A DNA stretch of 46,094 nt from contig CAJUTU010000032.1 of the NCBI GenBank assembly GCA_910589385.1, positions 1 through 46,094 on the forward strand. Direction: 5' to 3'. The DNA comes from an uncultured Lachnospiraceae bacterium (GTDB lineage Bacteria > Bacillota > Clostridia > Lachnospirales > Lachnospiraceae). Positions 24,026 to 33,388 of the stretch are shown here, one piece after another (the stretch's first letter is position 1; every line of letters begins with the position of its first letter). A program made the translations under genes and the position numbers. The notes beneath the pieces are model-generated. The model had not been told where the DNA came from and did no database searches. It saw only the letters and a list, made by a program, of their open reading frames with translations.

Positions 24026-26287
24026 TTACCTGATTTGCTTCAATTCATCCAGGGTCTGCTGGATTTCCTCTTTACTGCACAGTCCAAAGCTTACCAGATT
24101 ACGCAGCGGCATGGACAAAGCCATAGCAGCGTTCATTTCGTCTGAAATTGCGGAATTGGCCGCCTCTTCTGAGGAGGAAGCGCTAAAAAATTGAACCATC
24201 TTATTTTTTAAACGGATGCCATATTCTTTTGTCCGTTCGTCTCCCAGAAGTTCACCGAGCGTGCTGTTCAGGTGGAGGTTTAATGGGAGCGGGCGGCTGC
24301 CTGTCATTTGAACCTGTGCCGTCAGGCGGATATCTCTGGAAGAAGCGCCGATTAAAAGTTCATAGGTTCCATTTGCGGCATACCAGTCTTTGATTTCTGT
24401 ATTATACCATGCAAAACTTCTTTTGTCCAAAGTAATGGAAACTGTTTTTGTTTCTCCTGGTTCCAGCGTGATTTTTTCAAAGCCTTTCAATTCTTTGCCC
24501 GGCCTGCGGCAGGAGCCTGTCAGGTCGCGGACGTAAAGCTGTACGGTTTCTTTCCCGGCAATATGTCCGGTATTGGTGACGTCAACGGATACGGTCAGTG
24601 TATCGGAACCGCTGATTTCTGTTTTATCTGTGGCCAGATTGCTGTAGGAGAATGTAGTATAGGACAGCCCGTGTCCAAATGGGAATGCAACGTCCATTTC
24701 TTTTGCGTCATAATAGCGGTATCCCACATAAATCCCTTCCTGGTAAAAGGTCTTGTCTCCGTCTCCAAAATTCAGGTGGGCCGGATTATCGGCGAGTTTG
24801 ATCGGCATGGTTTCTGCAAGTTTGCCGGAAGGATTGGCTTTGCCAAACAGGATATTTGCTACGGCGCTTCCTCCGGCCTGTCCGCCGAGGTATGCTTCCA
24901 GTACGCCTTTTACATCCGGCAGCCAAGGCATTTCTACAGGGGAACCGTTGTGCAGGACGATAACGGTATTGGGCTGTACCCGGAGGATTTCACGGATCAG
25001 CTTGTTCTGGCAGTCCGGCAATTTCATGTGCTGCCTGTCATAGCCTTCTGACTCGAAGCTGTCCGGAAGCCCTGCGAAGATCACTGCCTTGTCTGCATCT
25101 GCCGCTTTGGCGATGGCTTCCTTTGACAATGCCTCGTCGTATAAGTCGCGGTCAGACGGGAATCCCTCTGCATAGTCTACATTTCCGATCTTGGAAGCGA
25201 AGTCTAAGGCATTGTCAACCCGGAAACTGTTGATATGAGAGCTGCCGCCGCCCTGGAAACGAGGCGTCTTTGCAAAGCCGCCGATGAAAGCGATTTTTTC
25301 ATCTGTGCCAAGGGGAAGGATCTCTTCATTTTTTAAGAGGATCATGGATTCCTCTGCAATATGCTGAGCAAGAAGATGGTCTTCTTCCATTGTAAATGGC
25401 TGTTCCTCGCGATGGTCTGTCCAGTGGAATATGATGCGCAGAATCCGTTCTACGGCGAGGTCAAGTACAGACTCATCCAGTGTGCCTTCTTTGACTGCCT
25501 TTACGATTTCTTCGTCATTAACTCCATTGGAAGAAGGCATTTCCAGCTCCAGTCCGGCTTTTAAAGCAGCCACACGGTCATTGACCGCGCCCCAGTCGGA
25601 CATCACGTATCCTTCAAACCCCCATTCATCTCTCAGGACTTCCGTAAGAAGCCAGGGATGTTCGGAAGCATAAGTGCCGTTTAACTGGTTGTAGGAGCAC
25701 ATCACGGTCTGGGGCTGTGCTTTTTTCACGGCAGTTTCAAAGGCAGGCAGATAGATTTCGCGCAGCGTCCGTTCGTCAACCTCGGAGGAGTTGCTCATGC
25801 GGTTGAATTCCTGGTTATTTGCCGCAAAATGCTTGATAGAAGTGCCTGCATTTTGTGACTGGACACCCTGGATAAATGCTGCCGCGATTTCTCCTGTCAG
25901 GTAAGGGTCCTCGGAATAGTATTCAAAGTTCCTGCCGCAGAGCGGGGAACGCTTGATATTCACTGCAGGGCCAAGAACCACGGAGACGTCGGTTGCCTGT
26001 GCTTCTTTTCCGACCGCTGTACCGAATGTGTGGAGCAGCTCTCTGTCAAAAGAGCAGGCGCTTAAACATGCCGGAGGGAAACAGACTGCTTTGATGCTGT
26101 CATTGATGCCGAGGTGGTCTGCCTTATCATCCTGTTTGCGGAGGCCATGCGGTCCGTCGCTGACCATGACGCTGGGGATCCCCAGGCGTTCGACTCCTTT
26201 TAAGTGCCAGAAGTCAAGGCCGGAGCACATCCCGGCTTTTTCTTCCAGAGTCATCTGGCTGATGAGTGATTTCAAATCTCTGTCCAT
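24026..26287 (-). CDS. Glycoside hydrolase family 3 beta-glucosidase
   Basis: This 753-residue cytoplasmic enzyme has no signal peptide. It follows GH3 order: an N-terminal TIM-barrel with VSDGPHGLR, RSPLCGRNFEYYSEDPYL, KHFAANNQE and the nucleophile motif VMSDWGA (Asp231). A second alpha/beta domain and a C-terminal fibronectin-III-like domain follow, with GYRYYD, FPFGHGLSYT and the VQLYVRD segment. Such enzymes release glucose or other sugars from beta-linked oligosaccharides or plant glycosides. It is divergently transcribed from an AraC regulator with repeated sites between them. It has its own terminator, so it is a single-gene unit. Confidence 0.93.
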   Translation of the reverse strand: MDRDLKSLISQMTLEEKAGMCSGLDFWHLKGVERLGIPSVMVSDGPHGLRKQDDKADHLGINDSIKAVCFPPACLSACSFDRELLHTFGTAVGKEAQATDVSVVLGPAVNIKRSPLCGRNFEYYSEDPYLTGEIAAAFIQGVQSQNAGTSIKHFAANNQEFNRMSNSSEVDERTLREIYLPAFETAVKKAQPQTVMCSYNQLNGTYASEHPWLLTEVLRDEWGFEGYVMSDWGAVNDRVAALKAGLELEMPSSNGVNDEEIVKAVKEGTLDESVLDLAVERILRIIFHWTDHREEQPFTMEEDHLLAQHIAEESMILLKNEEILPLGTDEKIAFIGGFAKTPRFQGGGSSHINSFRVDNALDFASKIGNVDYAEGFPSDRDLYDEALSKEAIAKAADADKAVIFAGLPDSFESEGYDRQHMKLPDCQNKLIREILRVQPNTVIVLHNGSPVEMPWLPDVKGVLEAYLGGQAGGSAVANILFGKANPSGKLAETMPIKLADNPAHLNFGDGDKTFYQEGIYVGYRYYDAKEMDVAFPFGHGLSYTTFSYSNLATDKTEISGSDTLTVSVDVTNTGHIAGKETVQLYVRDLTGSCRRPGKELKGFEKITLEPGETKTVSITLDKRSFAWYNTEIKDWYAANGTYELLIGASSRDIRLTAQVQMTGSRPLPLNLHLNSTLGELLGDERTKEYGIRLKNKMVQFFSASSSEEAANSAISDEMNAAMALSMPLRNLVSFGLCSKEEIQQTLDELKQIR

Positions 26288-26357
26288 AGATCATACCTCT
26301 TTTCCATATTCTTGTTTTGTAATCTTAGTGTAGCATTTTTGAAGAAGATGCTATAGC

Positions 26358-26392
26358 AAAATCTTGTGAATTATGATAAAATCTTGTTAATA
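26358..26392. promoter_or_regulatory. Direct-repeat operator for AraC-type regulator
   Basis: Two copies of AAAATCTTGT(G/T)AAT start about at 26358 and 26378, exactly 20 bp apart, in the intergenic space between the divergent glucosidase and araC-type gene. A 20-21-bp spaced tandem half-site pair is what AraC-family dimers usually bind. It probably activates the glucosidase promoter, whose -35 is poor. Confidence 0.6.
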
Positions 26393-26434
26393 TTTGGAGC
26401 AGATATTACTAAAATTTGAGAGGTGATGGAGAGA

Positions 26435-27172
26435 ATGGATGGAATGAACGCATCAGCAGAAATACTCCGGGAATTTGAATTGTTTAAACGCCGGGAAGAT
26501 GCCCAGCCTCATATGTCCTATGCCCACGAAAAGCTTCGTTATAAGATTATAACAGAAGGGCGCATCGAACTGCTGGATGAGGTTCTGCAGATTCCGCCGG
26601 ACGGCACGCCGGGGGTGCTTTCAAAAAATGAACTGCGCAATGAGAAAAATATGTTTATCGCTGCAATCACCACATTTACCAGGGCTGCGATAGAAGGAGG
26701 GCTGCCGGAAGAAATTGCATTTGCAATGAGCGACGGTTATATCCAGACCTGTGAAAATTATCATACAGTGGATGATATCGGCAGGCTGCACCACCGTGCG
26801 TTAAGGGAGTTTACGCTTGCGGTGGCGGAGCATGGAAACCACTGCTATAACAGATATATTGAAGATGCGATCCGATATATATTCGTACATTTACATGAGA
26901 AGATTGTTTTAGAAGATATCGCGGAGGCAGTGGGAATCAGCGCATGTCATTTGTCGCGGGTTTTTAAAAATGCAACGGGACAGTCGGTAGTGGATTATAT
27001 ACAGAAGGAGCGTGTGCGTGCGGCCGGAAATATGTTGATCTATTCAAAATATACAATGGCAGAGATCAGCGAATATCTCCATTTTTCCACCCAGAGTTAT
27101 TTCATTAAGATGTTTAAAAAGCATATGGGAGTGACGCCGGGGGAGTACAGGAAAAACGGGATGGTTTTATAA
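26435..27172 (+). CDS. AraC-family transcriptional regulator
   Basis: This 245-residue regulator has a roughly 130-residue N-terminal effector domain of unrecognised type. A C-terminal AraC domain with two helix-turn-helix motifs follows: EDIAEAVGISACHLSRVFK, then MAEISEYLHFSTQSYFIKMFKKHMGVTPGEYR. ATG 26435 is favoured by the AGGTGA eight bases upstream; earlier GTG and ATG codons at 26423 and 26426 overlap that site. It is divergent from the GH3 gene and likely controls it in response to a beta-glucoside. Confidence 0.9.
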   Translation: MDGMNASAEILREFELFKRREDAQPHMSYAHEKLRYKIITEGRIELLDEVLQIPPDGTPGVLSKNELRNEKNMFIAAITTFTRAAIEGGLPEEIAFAMSDGYIQTCENYHTVDDIGRLHHRALREFTLAVAEHGNHCYNRYIEDAIRYIFVHLHEKIVLEDIAEAVGISACHLSRVFKNATGQSVVDYIQKERVRAAGNMLIYSKYTMAEISEYLHFSTQSYFIKMFKKHMGVTPGEYRKNGMVL

Positions 27173-27203
27173 GGCAGCCTGCAGCCCAGCCGGAATCCTG
27201 ATC

Positions 27204-27734
27204 TTATACGGGACATTCAAGCTGGCAGTCGCAGGGCTCCGCCTCAACATGCCCGCTATGATAACTTTGCGCTTCCACACAGCCCATTTTTTTATAAAAG
27301 GCCTGTGTCTCAACAGCGGAATGTGAAGAGATGTATAATTTTTCCGCGCCGTTTTCTTTGGCCCATTTTTTTGCGGCAAGAAAAAGTGCGGCTCCGATTC
27401 CCTGGCCGCGCATATCCTCAGATACATGGATGCTTGTCAGGTCAAGATATTTCTGCTCGCCGCCAAATAAACCAGACTCCACGGAAACGAATCCCTTCAG
27501 GGCATCATTAAAAAAAGCAGCATATACGAAGCCGCCGGAAGCCAGTGTATTTTTCAGGCAGGAAACCAATACTTTATAATCCTCTTTGGTCCAATCATCA
27601 ATAAATGGGGCGTCTTTGATGACCCATTCATTGTTTTCTCTTCTCCGGCATTTTGTAACAACCTGGTGCCGGATGAAGTCTTTAAATAATTCCACGCATA
27701 ATTCATCTTTCGATAAAGTTCTATATTCTATCAT
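27204..27734 (-). CDS. GNAT-family N-acetyltransferase
   Basis: This 176-residue acetyltransferase has acetyl-CoA motif A RGQGIGAALF (109-118), preceded by the SIHV strand. A later WAKENGAEKLYISSHSAVETQAFYKKMGC segment is typical of family C-terminal ends. AAGGATG precedes the ATG. The extreme C-terminus is rich in Cys and His (HSGHVEAEPCDCQLEC), which is unusual and might bind metal. The substrate is unknown. It converges on the araC-type gene, with 31 bp between stops. Confidence 0.88.
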   Translation of the reverse strand: MIEYRTLSKDELCVELFKDFIRHQVVTKCRRRENNEWVIKDAPFIDDWTKEDYKVLVSCLKNTLASGGFVYAAFFNDALKGFVSVESGLFGGEQKYLDLTSIHVSEDMRGQGIGAALFLAAKKWAKENGAEKLYISSHSAVETQAFYKKMGCVEAQSYHSGHVEAEPCDCQLECPV

Positions 27735-27851
27735 TTCTGTAGATCATCCTTTTGTAAACTTTTTGGACTTGTTTTTGCATCTTGTCTTTGCTTTACATAT
27801 GGTACTATAAAGCGGCCTCAAAATCAAGTGATAAGGCAATGGTATTGATGT

Positions 27852-28010
27852 CTATTTTTTACATACTGCCTGCCGCGCAGCGGCAACATCCAGCATTTCG
27901 CCGAGCGCTTTCAGATTGGCGGCAAGGAACTCCAGTTCTTCTTCTGCCAGGCATTCAGACAGCTGGCAGGCAAGGGCAGATAAAACATAAAGGTCAGAAC
28001 AATGATTCAT
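27852..28010 (-). CDS. Small cysteine-containing protein (DUF6774-like)
   Basis: The frame encodes 52 residues starting MNHCSDLYVLSALACQLSEC. It then continues with an amphipathic LAEEELEFLAANLKALGEML helix and ends in a short AARQAVCKK tail. The spacing of four cysteines and the ELxFLAANLxxLGxxL pattern resemble a small Lachnospiraceae family annotated as DUF6774. GAGG lies nine bases before the ATG. It is too short for most gene callers, and it fills most of the gap between the GNAT and YitT genes. Confidence 0.65.
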   Translation of the reverse strand: MNHCSDLYVLSALACQLSECLAEEELEFLAANLKALGEMLDVAAARQAVCKK

Positions 28011-28169
28011 GTGAAAATACCTCAAGCAGCTTTTGTATATTATATGCAGGAAGAGAGATATTTTCTTATCTTAATTTCTAATAGTTGACTTTTAAGTGCC
28101 GTAGCGTTACAATCCGAAACAGAGGTAAAATTGGAGTATTATAATTTTACAAATGTAAGGGGAAAACAA

Positions 28170-29012
28170 ATGAAGGCAAAATTTCACAGTTTCTTTATGA
28201 TGACAGCCGCAACTTTCGTTATGGCTGTCGGAGTGTATTTTTTCAAGTTTACCAATCACTTTACGTTCGGCGGCATTACAGGCCTTGCGGTCCTGGTTGC
28301 AAAATCCGGCGTCATCTCTGCTTCTGATTTTTCTTTTGTGGCAAATATGGTTCTGCTGATACTTGGCGCTGTCATATTGGGACGAAAGTTTGTTGCTAAA
28401 ACAGCCTATTGCAGCATCTTGCTCTCCGTCCTCCTGTCCCTGTTTGAAAGAATCTGGCCGATGAATCGTCCTTTCACAGATGAACCGCTTCTGGAAGTGA
28501 TTTTTGCTATTGTGCTTCCGGCTTTTGGCTCGGCGATTTTGTTCAATATCGGTTCATCCAGCGGCGGAACGGATATTATTGCAATGATCTTGAAAAAATA
28601 TTCCAGTGTAGATATCGGACGCGCACTGATTCTCTCGGATGTGGCGATCACGGTTGCCGGATTCTTTGTATTTGACGTGAAAGTGGGGCTGTATTCCTGC
28701 CTGGGGCTGGCATTTCGCTCAGTACTGGTGGACAGCTTTATTGAAAGCTTGAATCTTTCCAAGTATTTCAACGTCTTTTGCAGCAAGCCTGATGAAATCT
28801 GTGATTTTATTGTCCATGAGCTAAACCGGAGCGCGACGGTGAGTGAAGGGCACGGAGCGTTTTCGGGATCCCAGAAATACATTATTTTCACCGTATTGAG
28901 CCGTCATCAGGCTGTGATGCTGAGGAATTTTATCAGAGAGGCGGATCCGTCCGCATTTATCTTGATTTCCAATACGAGTGAAATTATAGGAAAGGGATTT
29001 CATAGTGTGTGA
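28170..29012 (+). CDS. YitT-family membrane protein
   Basis: This 280-residue protein has five or six N-terminal membrane segments with the FGGITGLAVLV and SSGGTDIIAMILKK motifs of the YitT (DUF161) domain. A soluble C-terminal DUF2179 domain follows (about 215-280). The ATG at 28170 is preceded by TAAGGGG; a TTG at 28131 is less likely. The family's transport function is unknown. It is monocistronic. Confidence 0.85.
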   Translation: MKAKFHSFFMMTAATFVMAVGVYFFKFTNHFTFGGITGLAVLVAKSGVISASDFSFVANMVLLILGAVILGRKFVAKTAYCSILLSVLLSLFERIWPMNRPFTDEPLLEVIFAIVLPAFGSAILFNIGSSSGGTDIIAMILKKYSSVDIGRALILSDVAITVAGFFVFDVKVGLYSCLGLAFRSVLVDSFIESLNLSKYFNVFCSKPDEICDFIVHELNRSATVSEGHGAFSGSQKYIIFTVLSRHQAVMLRNFIREADPSAFILISNTSEIIGKGFHSV

Positions 29013-29112
29013 CAGTCTGTAAGATCCCGGCAGATATCTATGCAGGATTTAGGGGGCTGGAATGCATTATAGAAGAGGAAGTTTATAGTTACAAGTATAG
29101 AGAGGTACAGAT

Positions 29113-30651
29113 ATGATTAAAGTAAAAGAGTACAAAGGGCACATCAGGAATTGGGAAGCGCTTTGCCAGGAGTTAAAAGTTGACCCGGCATTATCCCGTG
29201 AGGCACGTGAGCAGGAAATATTAGTGAAGGCGTACAGCGCCTGGGGAAGCGGGATGGCAGGCCATATGTATGGTATGTTTGCATTTGCGCTGTGGGACGA
29301 GGAGAAAGAGGAGCTTTTCTGCCTGAGAGACCAGTTTGGAACGAAGCCCTTCTATTATTATCAGACAGCGGACGGCAGTCTGCTTTATGGTACGTCCATC
29401 CGCAGGATTATGGAGCAGCCGGGATTTGTGAAGGAATTGAACGAAGAAATGCTGCAGTTGTATCTCAGCCTGACCTATGTGGCAGGAGAGGATACCTTTT
29501 TCAAAGGGATGAAAAAGCTGCTGCCAGGGCGGTATCTGCTCTGGAAGGACGGAAAAATGGAAATTAAGCGTTACTGGACGCCCGAGTTCCATCCGGATGA
29601 AAGCAAATCGCTGGAAGAGTGGGCGGACGAGATACATACAACGCTGGAAAAGATCATGCCGGAAGTGAAGGCAGAAGGAGAGACCGCAGAATCCTTTTTG
29701 TCCGGCGGTGTGGATTCCTCCTATGTACTGGCAATGTCTGACGTGGAAAATGCGGATACCTGCGGTTATGTGGAGGAGCGTTTCGATGAGTCGCGCCTGG
29801 CGGCAGAGACGGTAAAGATTTTGGGAAGAAAATGTTTCCGCAGCCTGATCACGCCGGAGCAGTATTTTGAGATTGTTCCTTATGTAATGTACCATATGGA
29901 GCAGCCGCTTGGGGACGCATCCGCCATTGTATTTGCCATTGCATGCCAGGATACGGCGAAGCATACGAAGCTTTGCTATTCCGGCGAAGGGGCGGATGAA
30001 TTTTTCGGCGGCTATAATATGTACCGCAACGCGGAACGCTATGGCGAGAACTTAAAGACGTTCTATGTAGGTAATACCAATATCATGAAGGAAGACGAGA
30101 AAAAGAAGATTTTAAAAAGATATTATGAGGATGTTCTTCCGATCAATCTGGTAAAGGAGATTTACGAAGAGACAGAAGGGCTGGATCCGCTTACAAAAAT
30201 GTCGGATGTGGATATCCAGATCTGGCTGGAAGGTGATATTTACCTAAATGTAGATAAAATGAGTACCGCGGCCGGATTGGAGATCCGGATGCCGCTGACC
30301 GATAGACGGATCTTTGATATCGCGTCCCGGATGCCGTCCAAATATAAAGTCAATGAAGAGCAGAATAAGGTCGCATTCCGCACGGCAGCGGCAAAGGTAC
30401 TGCCGGAGGAGATTGCATTCCGTAAGAAGCTGGGATTCATCGTGCCGATCCGTATCTGGATGGCAGATGACAGGTACAATCAGGATGTGCGGGAGAAATT
30501 CCATAGTGAGATGGCGGAGAAGTTCTTTAATATAGAAGAGATTAACGCGATTTTTGATGATTATATCGGCGGAAATTCGGATAATTGGAGAAAGGTATGG
30601 ACGATCTATACGTTTCTGGTGTGGTATGAGGAATACTTTGTGAAGCGTTGA
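29113..30651 (+). CDS. Asparagine synthetase-like protein lacking the glutaminase Cys
   Basis: This 512-residue protein has the PP-loop synthetase domain SFLSGGVDSS (194-203) and downstream GEGADEFFGGY and LEIRMPLTDR motifs of AsnB. The N-terminal glutaminase domain is partial. It begins at KGHIRNWEAL, corresponding to the NGEIYN segment, and keeps the GMFAFALWD and RDQFGTKPFYY motifs. It lacks the initial MCG and the first 45 or so residues. Without Cys1 it cannot hydrolyse glutamine, so it would need free ammonia or another partner. AGAGAGG before the ATG supports this start. No frame upstream supplies the missing part. Confidence 0.85.
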   Translation: MIKVKEYKGHIRNWEALCQELKVDPALSREAREQEILVKAYSAWGSGMAGHMYGMFAFALWDEEKEELFCLRDQFGTKPFYYYQTADGSLLYGTSIRRIMEQPGFVKELNEEMLQLYLSLTYVAGEDTFFKGMKKLLPGRYLLWKDGKMEIKRYWTPEFHPDESKSLEEWADEIHTTLEKIMPEVKAEGETAESFLSGGVDSSYVLAMSDVENADTCGYVEERFDESRLAAETVKILGRKCFRSLITPEQYFEIVPYVMYHMEQPLGDASAIVFAIACQDTAKHTKLCYSGEGADEFFGGYNMYRNAERYGENLKTFYVGNTNIMKEDEKKKILKRYYEDVLPINLVKEIYEETEGLDPLTKMSDVDIQIWLEGDIYLNVDKMSTAAGLEIRMPLTDRRIFDIASRMPSKYKVNEEQNKVAFRTAAAKVLPEEIAFRKKLGFIVPIRIWMADDRYNQDVREKFHSEMAEKFFNIEEINAIFDDYIGGNSDNWRKVWTIYTFLVWYEEYFVKR

Positions 30652-30697
30652 GAAATAGCGGTAAATGGGAATAGACAGCAGTGTGGAAATATAAAGG

Positions 30698-30730
30698 GCC
30701 GGGGTTAAAAACCCCGGCTTTGCCATTATT
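30698..30730 (+). terminator. Terminator of asparagine synthetase-like gene
   Basis: GCCGGGGTT (30698-30706) pairs with AACCCCGGC (30710-30718) across a three-base loop and is followed by TTTGCCATTATTTT. Confidence 0.8.
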
Positions 30731-30875
30731 TTAAAAACTGCATTTGATCGTTATAATGGTATAAAGTACTAAAAAATTAGGAAATGATAGATTTTTGTTC
30801 TCTTTTTTATAAAAATGCGCTATACTACATACAATAAAAAGCATACAGAAGAAAAAACAGAAAGAGGAAAAAGTA

Positions 30876-31283
30876 ATGAGAGACGATAATTGCATATTTT
30901 GTAAAATTGCGGCGGGTGAGATTCCGTCGGCAGCTTTGTACGAGGATGAAGATTTTCGGGTGATTTTGGATTTGAGCCCGGCATCAAAAGGGCATGCATT
31001 GATTATTCCGAAAGAACACTATCGGAATTTATTTGATTTAGAGGATGGACTGGCAGCAAAAGCATTGGTGCTTGCAAAGAAAATGACGATAAAGCTAAAG
31101 GACGTCCTGGAGTGTGACGGCTATAATATTGTTCAAAATAATGAAGAAGCCGCGGGCCAGACAGTGTTTCATTTCCATATGCATATGATTCCGCGGTATA
31201 AGGGCGACAAGGTTGGGCTTGGATGGCATATGGGAAAACTGGAAGAGAAAGACAAGGAAGAGATTCTGAACAAGTTGAAGTAG
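30876..31283 (+). CDS. HIT-family (HINT-type) nucleotide hydrolase
   Basis: This 135-residue protein has a HINT-type N-terminus with two cysteines (CIFCKIAAGEIP) and the His triad HFHMHM at residues 99-104. Such enzymes cleave nucleoside phosphoramidates or AMP conjugates. AGAGGAAA precedes the ATG. A sigma factor gene follows 22 bp downstream on the same strand, so the two are probably co-transcribed. Confidence 0.92.
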   Translation: MRDDNCIFCKIAAGEIPSAALYEDEDFRVILDLSPASKGHALIIPKEHYRNLFDLEDGLAAKALVLAKKMTIKLKDVLECDGYNIVQNNEEAAGQTVFHFHMHMIPRYKGDKVGLGWHMGKLEEKDKEEILNKLK

Positions 31284-31305
31284 TAAGTAGACCGGAGAAA
31301 GAAAA

Positions 31306-31866
31306 GTGACTGAAAACATAGGATTTGACAAGATCTATAAAGATTATAAGAATCTTGTCTTGAAGGCAGCACACACTTATACAGGTGATCTGGACACGGC
31401 AGAGGATATTATGCAGGATACATTTCTGGCATTATACAGGGATATGTCAGCGAAAGGCGTAAAGGACATAGCGGAATATCCTAATATCAAATCATGGTTA
31501 TATACAACAGCAAAGCATCGTGCGATTAATCATCGTAAAAAAACATCCAGAGTCGTCTCAGTGGATGCGGGAGGCTCTGAAGGGATAGAAGAACCAGCCA
31601 CTGAAAGTTTAGAATCTGAGTATTTAAGTGAGATGACGGAGAAAATGCGCGGAGAGCTTCATGAGCGTATTTTTGCTGCGTTGATGAAAAAGAACGAGAG
31701 ATGGCATGAAGCAATTATGATGATATGTTATATGGACATTCCGGTTGCGGAAACGGCCAGCAGGCTTCATATGACGGAAAATGCATTGTATGTGATGATG
31801 CACAGGGCAAGGAACTGGATACAAAATCAATTTGGCGTGGAATATGACGAATTGAGCCGGTTCTGA
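31306..31866 (+). CDS. RNA polymerase sigma factor of the ECF/sigma-70 group
   Basis: This 186-residue sigma factor has region 2 near residues 10-75 (DTAEDIMQDTFLALYRDM and SWLYTTAKHRAINHRKK). Region 4 is near 140-178 (VAETASRLHMTENALYVMMHRARNW). GTG 31306 is preceded by GGAG. No anti-sigma gene is adjacent; the next plus-strand gene, past a minus-strand murG, encodes a single-span membrane protein of a type sometimes linked to such sigma factors (33389). A link between them is only a possibility. Confidence 0.85.
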   Translation: MTENIGFDKIYKDYKNLVLKAAHTYTGDLDTAEDIMQDTFLALYRDMSAKGVKDIAEYPNIKSWLYTTAKHRAINHRKKTSRVVSVDAGGSEGIEEPATESLESEYLSEMTEKMRGELHERIFAALMKKNERWHEAIMMICYMDIPVAETASRLHMTENALYVMMHRARNWIQNQFGVEYDELSRF

Positions 31867-31959
31867 GAAAATAGCGGTATCTGCCGGGTGTGCAGGCGTT
31901 GTATGATCCGCTTGTATAGAAATGACCTGACGGTATCTGCTTTTGAGGTATAAGAGGAA

Positions 31960-32012
31960 CAAAACGTCCATTTCCATGCATGGCGTAACTGCAATTTTAG
32001 ATGGACGTTTTG
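31960..32012. terminator. Bidirectional terminator-like inverted repeat
   Basis: CAAAACGTCCAT (31960-31971) and ATGGACGTTTTG (32001-32012) form a 12-bp perfect stem with a 29-base loop. The stem has A-rich and T-rich ends. It lies between the convergent sigma factor and murG genes, so it could terminate both. Confidence 0.6.
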
Positions 32013-32084
32013 CTGCATATTATTTGTGGAAAGTATCTTTTGCTGTATGGATTTCTTGGATGAACAATCCGGTTGCGCTGTTTT

Positions 32085-33155
32085 TTACCGTGCCGTATGA
32101 ACTTCCTCAATGAGCTGTATAATGGTATTGATGGAATCATGCTGGCCGGAATCGCGCATGGCATCCATGTAGGAAGCGCGGTTTTCATAGAGTTTATTTA
32201 CGGCATTTAAAAGGGTTTCTTTCGTAACCTCTTCTTCTTCAAGTACAATGCTGAAGCCCTGCCGCTCAAAGGAGCGGGCGTTCAAAATCTGATCGCCGCG
32301 GCTGGCATTTGCAGAGAGAGGAATGAGGAGATTCGGTTTGCGCAATGCAAGCAGTTCACAGATGGCGTTGGCGCCGGCACGGGAAATCACCAGGTCGGAC
32401 AGAGCGAAGATATCTCTCAGTTCATTGCTGATATATTCGAACTGCTTGTAGCCTTTTGTGCTGGTTAAGGAAGCATCCAGTTTTCCTTTGCCGCAGAGGT
32501 GGACAATCTGGAAATGTTCCAGAAGTTCTGGAAGTGCGGCGCGGACTGCGTTGTTGACTGCTACAGAGCCAAGGCTTCCGCCAATGACCAGAATGACAGG
32601 CTTATCAGCGGAAAAACCGCACAGATCCATAGCGGCGACTTTATTGCCGGATAATAATTCCTGGCGGATCGGGGAACCTGTCAGATGGGCTTTTTCTTTT
32701 GGCAAATGTTCCAGGGTTTCGGGAAAGTTGCAGCAAACCTTTGTGGCAGAAGGAATGGCAATCTTGTTGGCCAGTCCGGGCGTCATATCGGATTCATGGA
32801 TAATGACCGGAACCTTTGCCCGTTTTCCGGCAAGGACGACCGGAACGGATACAAAACCGCCTTTGGAAAAGATAACGTCAGGCTTCAGCTTGCGGATGAG
32901 TTTCCGGGCCTCGTCCAGACCTTTCAATACACGGAATGGATCGGTGAAGTTCTGGACGCTGAAGTACCGGCGCAGCTTCCCGGAAGAAATTCCATGATAG
33001 GGAATATGGAAAGGTTCAATCAAATCCTTTTCAATGCCGTTGTAGGAACCGATATATTGGATATCATAACCCATTTCCTTCAATCGGGGGATCAGGGCGA
33101 TATTCGGAGTGACATGCCCGGCGGTTCCGCCGCCGGTAAGTATGATTCGCTTCAT
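32085..33155 (-). CDS. murG: UDP-GlcNAc:undecaprenyl-PP-MurNAc-pentapeptide GlcNAc transferase
   Basis: This 356-residue glycosyltransferase makes lipid II at the cytoplasmic membrane face. It begins with the N-terminal glycine loop GGGTAGHVTP (8-17), followed by the HESDMTPGLAN segment and the VIGGSLGS loop near residue 192. A SRAGANAICELLA motif near 258 contributes to UDP-GlcNAc binding. It stands alone on the minus strand, outside the usual dcw cell-wall gene cluster, so it may be a second copy. Confidence 0.93.
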   Translation of the reverse strand: MKRIILTGGGTAGHVTPNIALIPRLKEMGYDIQYIGSYNGIEKDLIEPFHIPYHGISSGKLRRYFSVQNFTDPFRVLKGLDEARKLIRKLKPDVIFSKGGFVSVPVVLAGKRAKVPVIIHESDMTPGLANKIAIPSATKVCCNFPETLEHLPKEKAHLTGSPIRQELLSGNKVAAMDLCGFSADKPVILVIGGSLGSVAVNNAVRAALPELLEHFQIVHLCGKGKLDASLTSTKGYKQFEYISNELRDIFALSDLVISRAGANAICELLALRKPNLLIPLSANASRGDQILNARSFERQGFSIVLEEEEVTKETLLNAVNKLYENRASYMDAMRDSGQHDSINTIIQLIEEVHTAR

Positions 33156-33388
33156 ATTATAAACACCTCCAGATTAACTATATTTCAGACTATAGATTCA
33201 TATTAACCTTATTTAAAGAAAAGTCAAGTGGAAAGTGTGTTGCAAAGAGTTAAGTGATAATATAAAAATAACAAGTTTAGGCATTGAATCATGATTTTTT
33301 GCGCAAGACAGCAAAATTTTAGTTCCGGTCTACTCAAGCATTATTTTTCATAAAATTTTTAACTAGATAAAAGGTAAGGGGCAGGATT

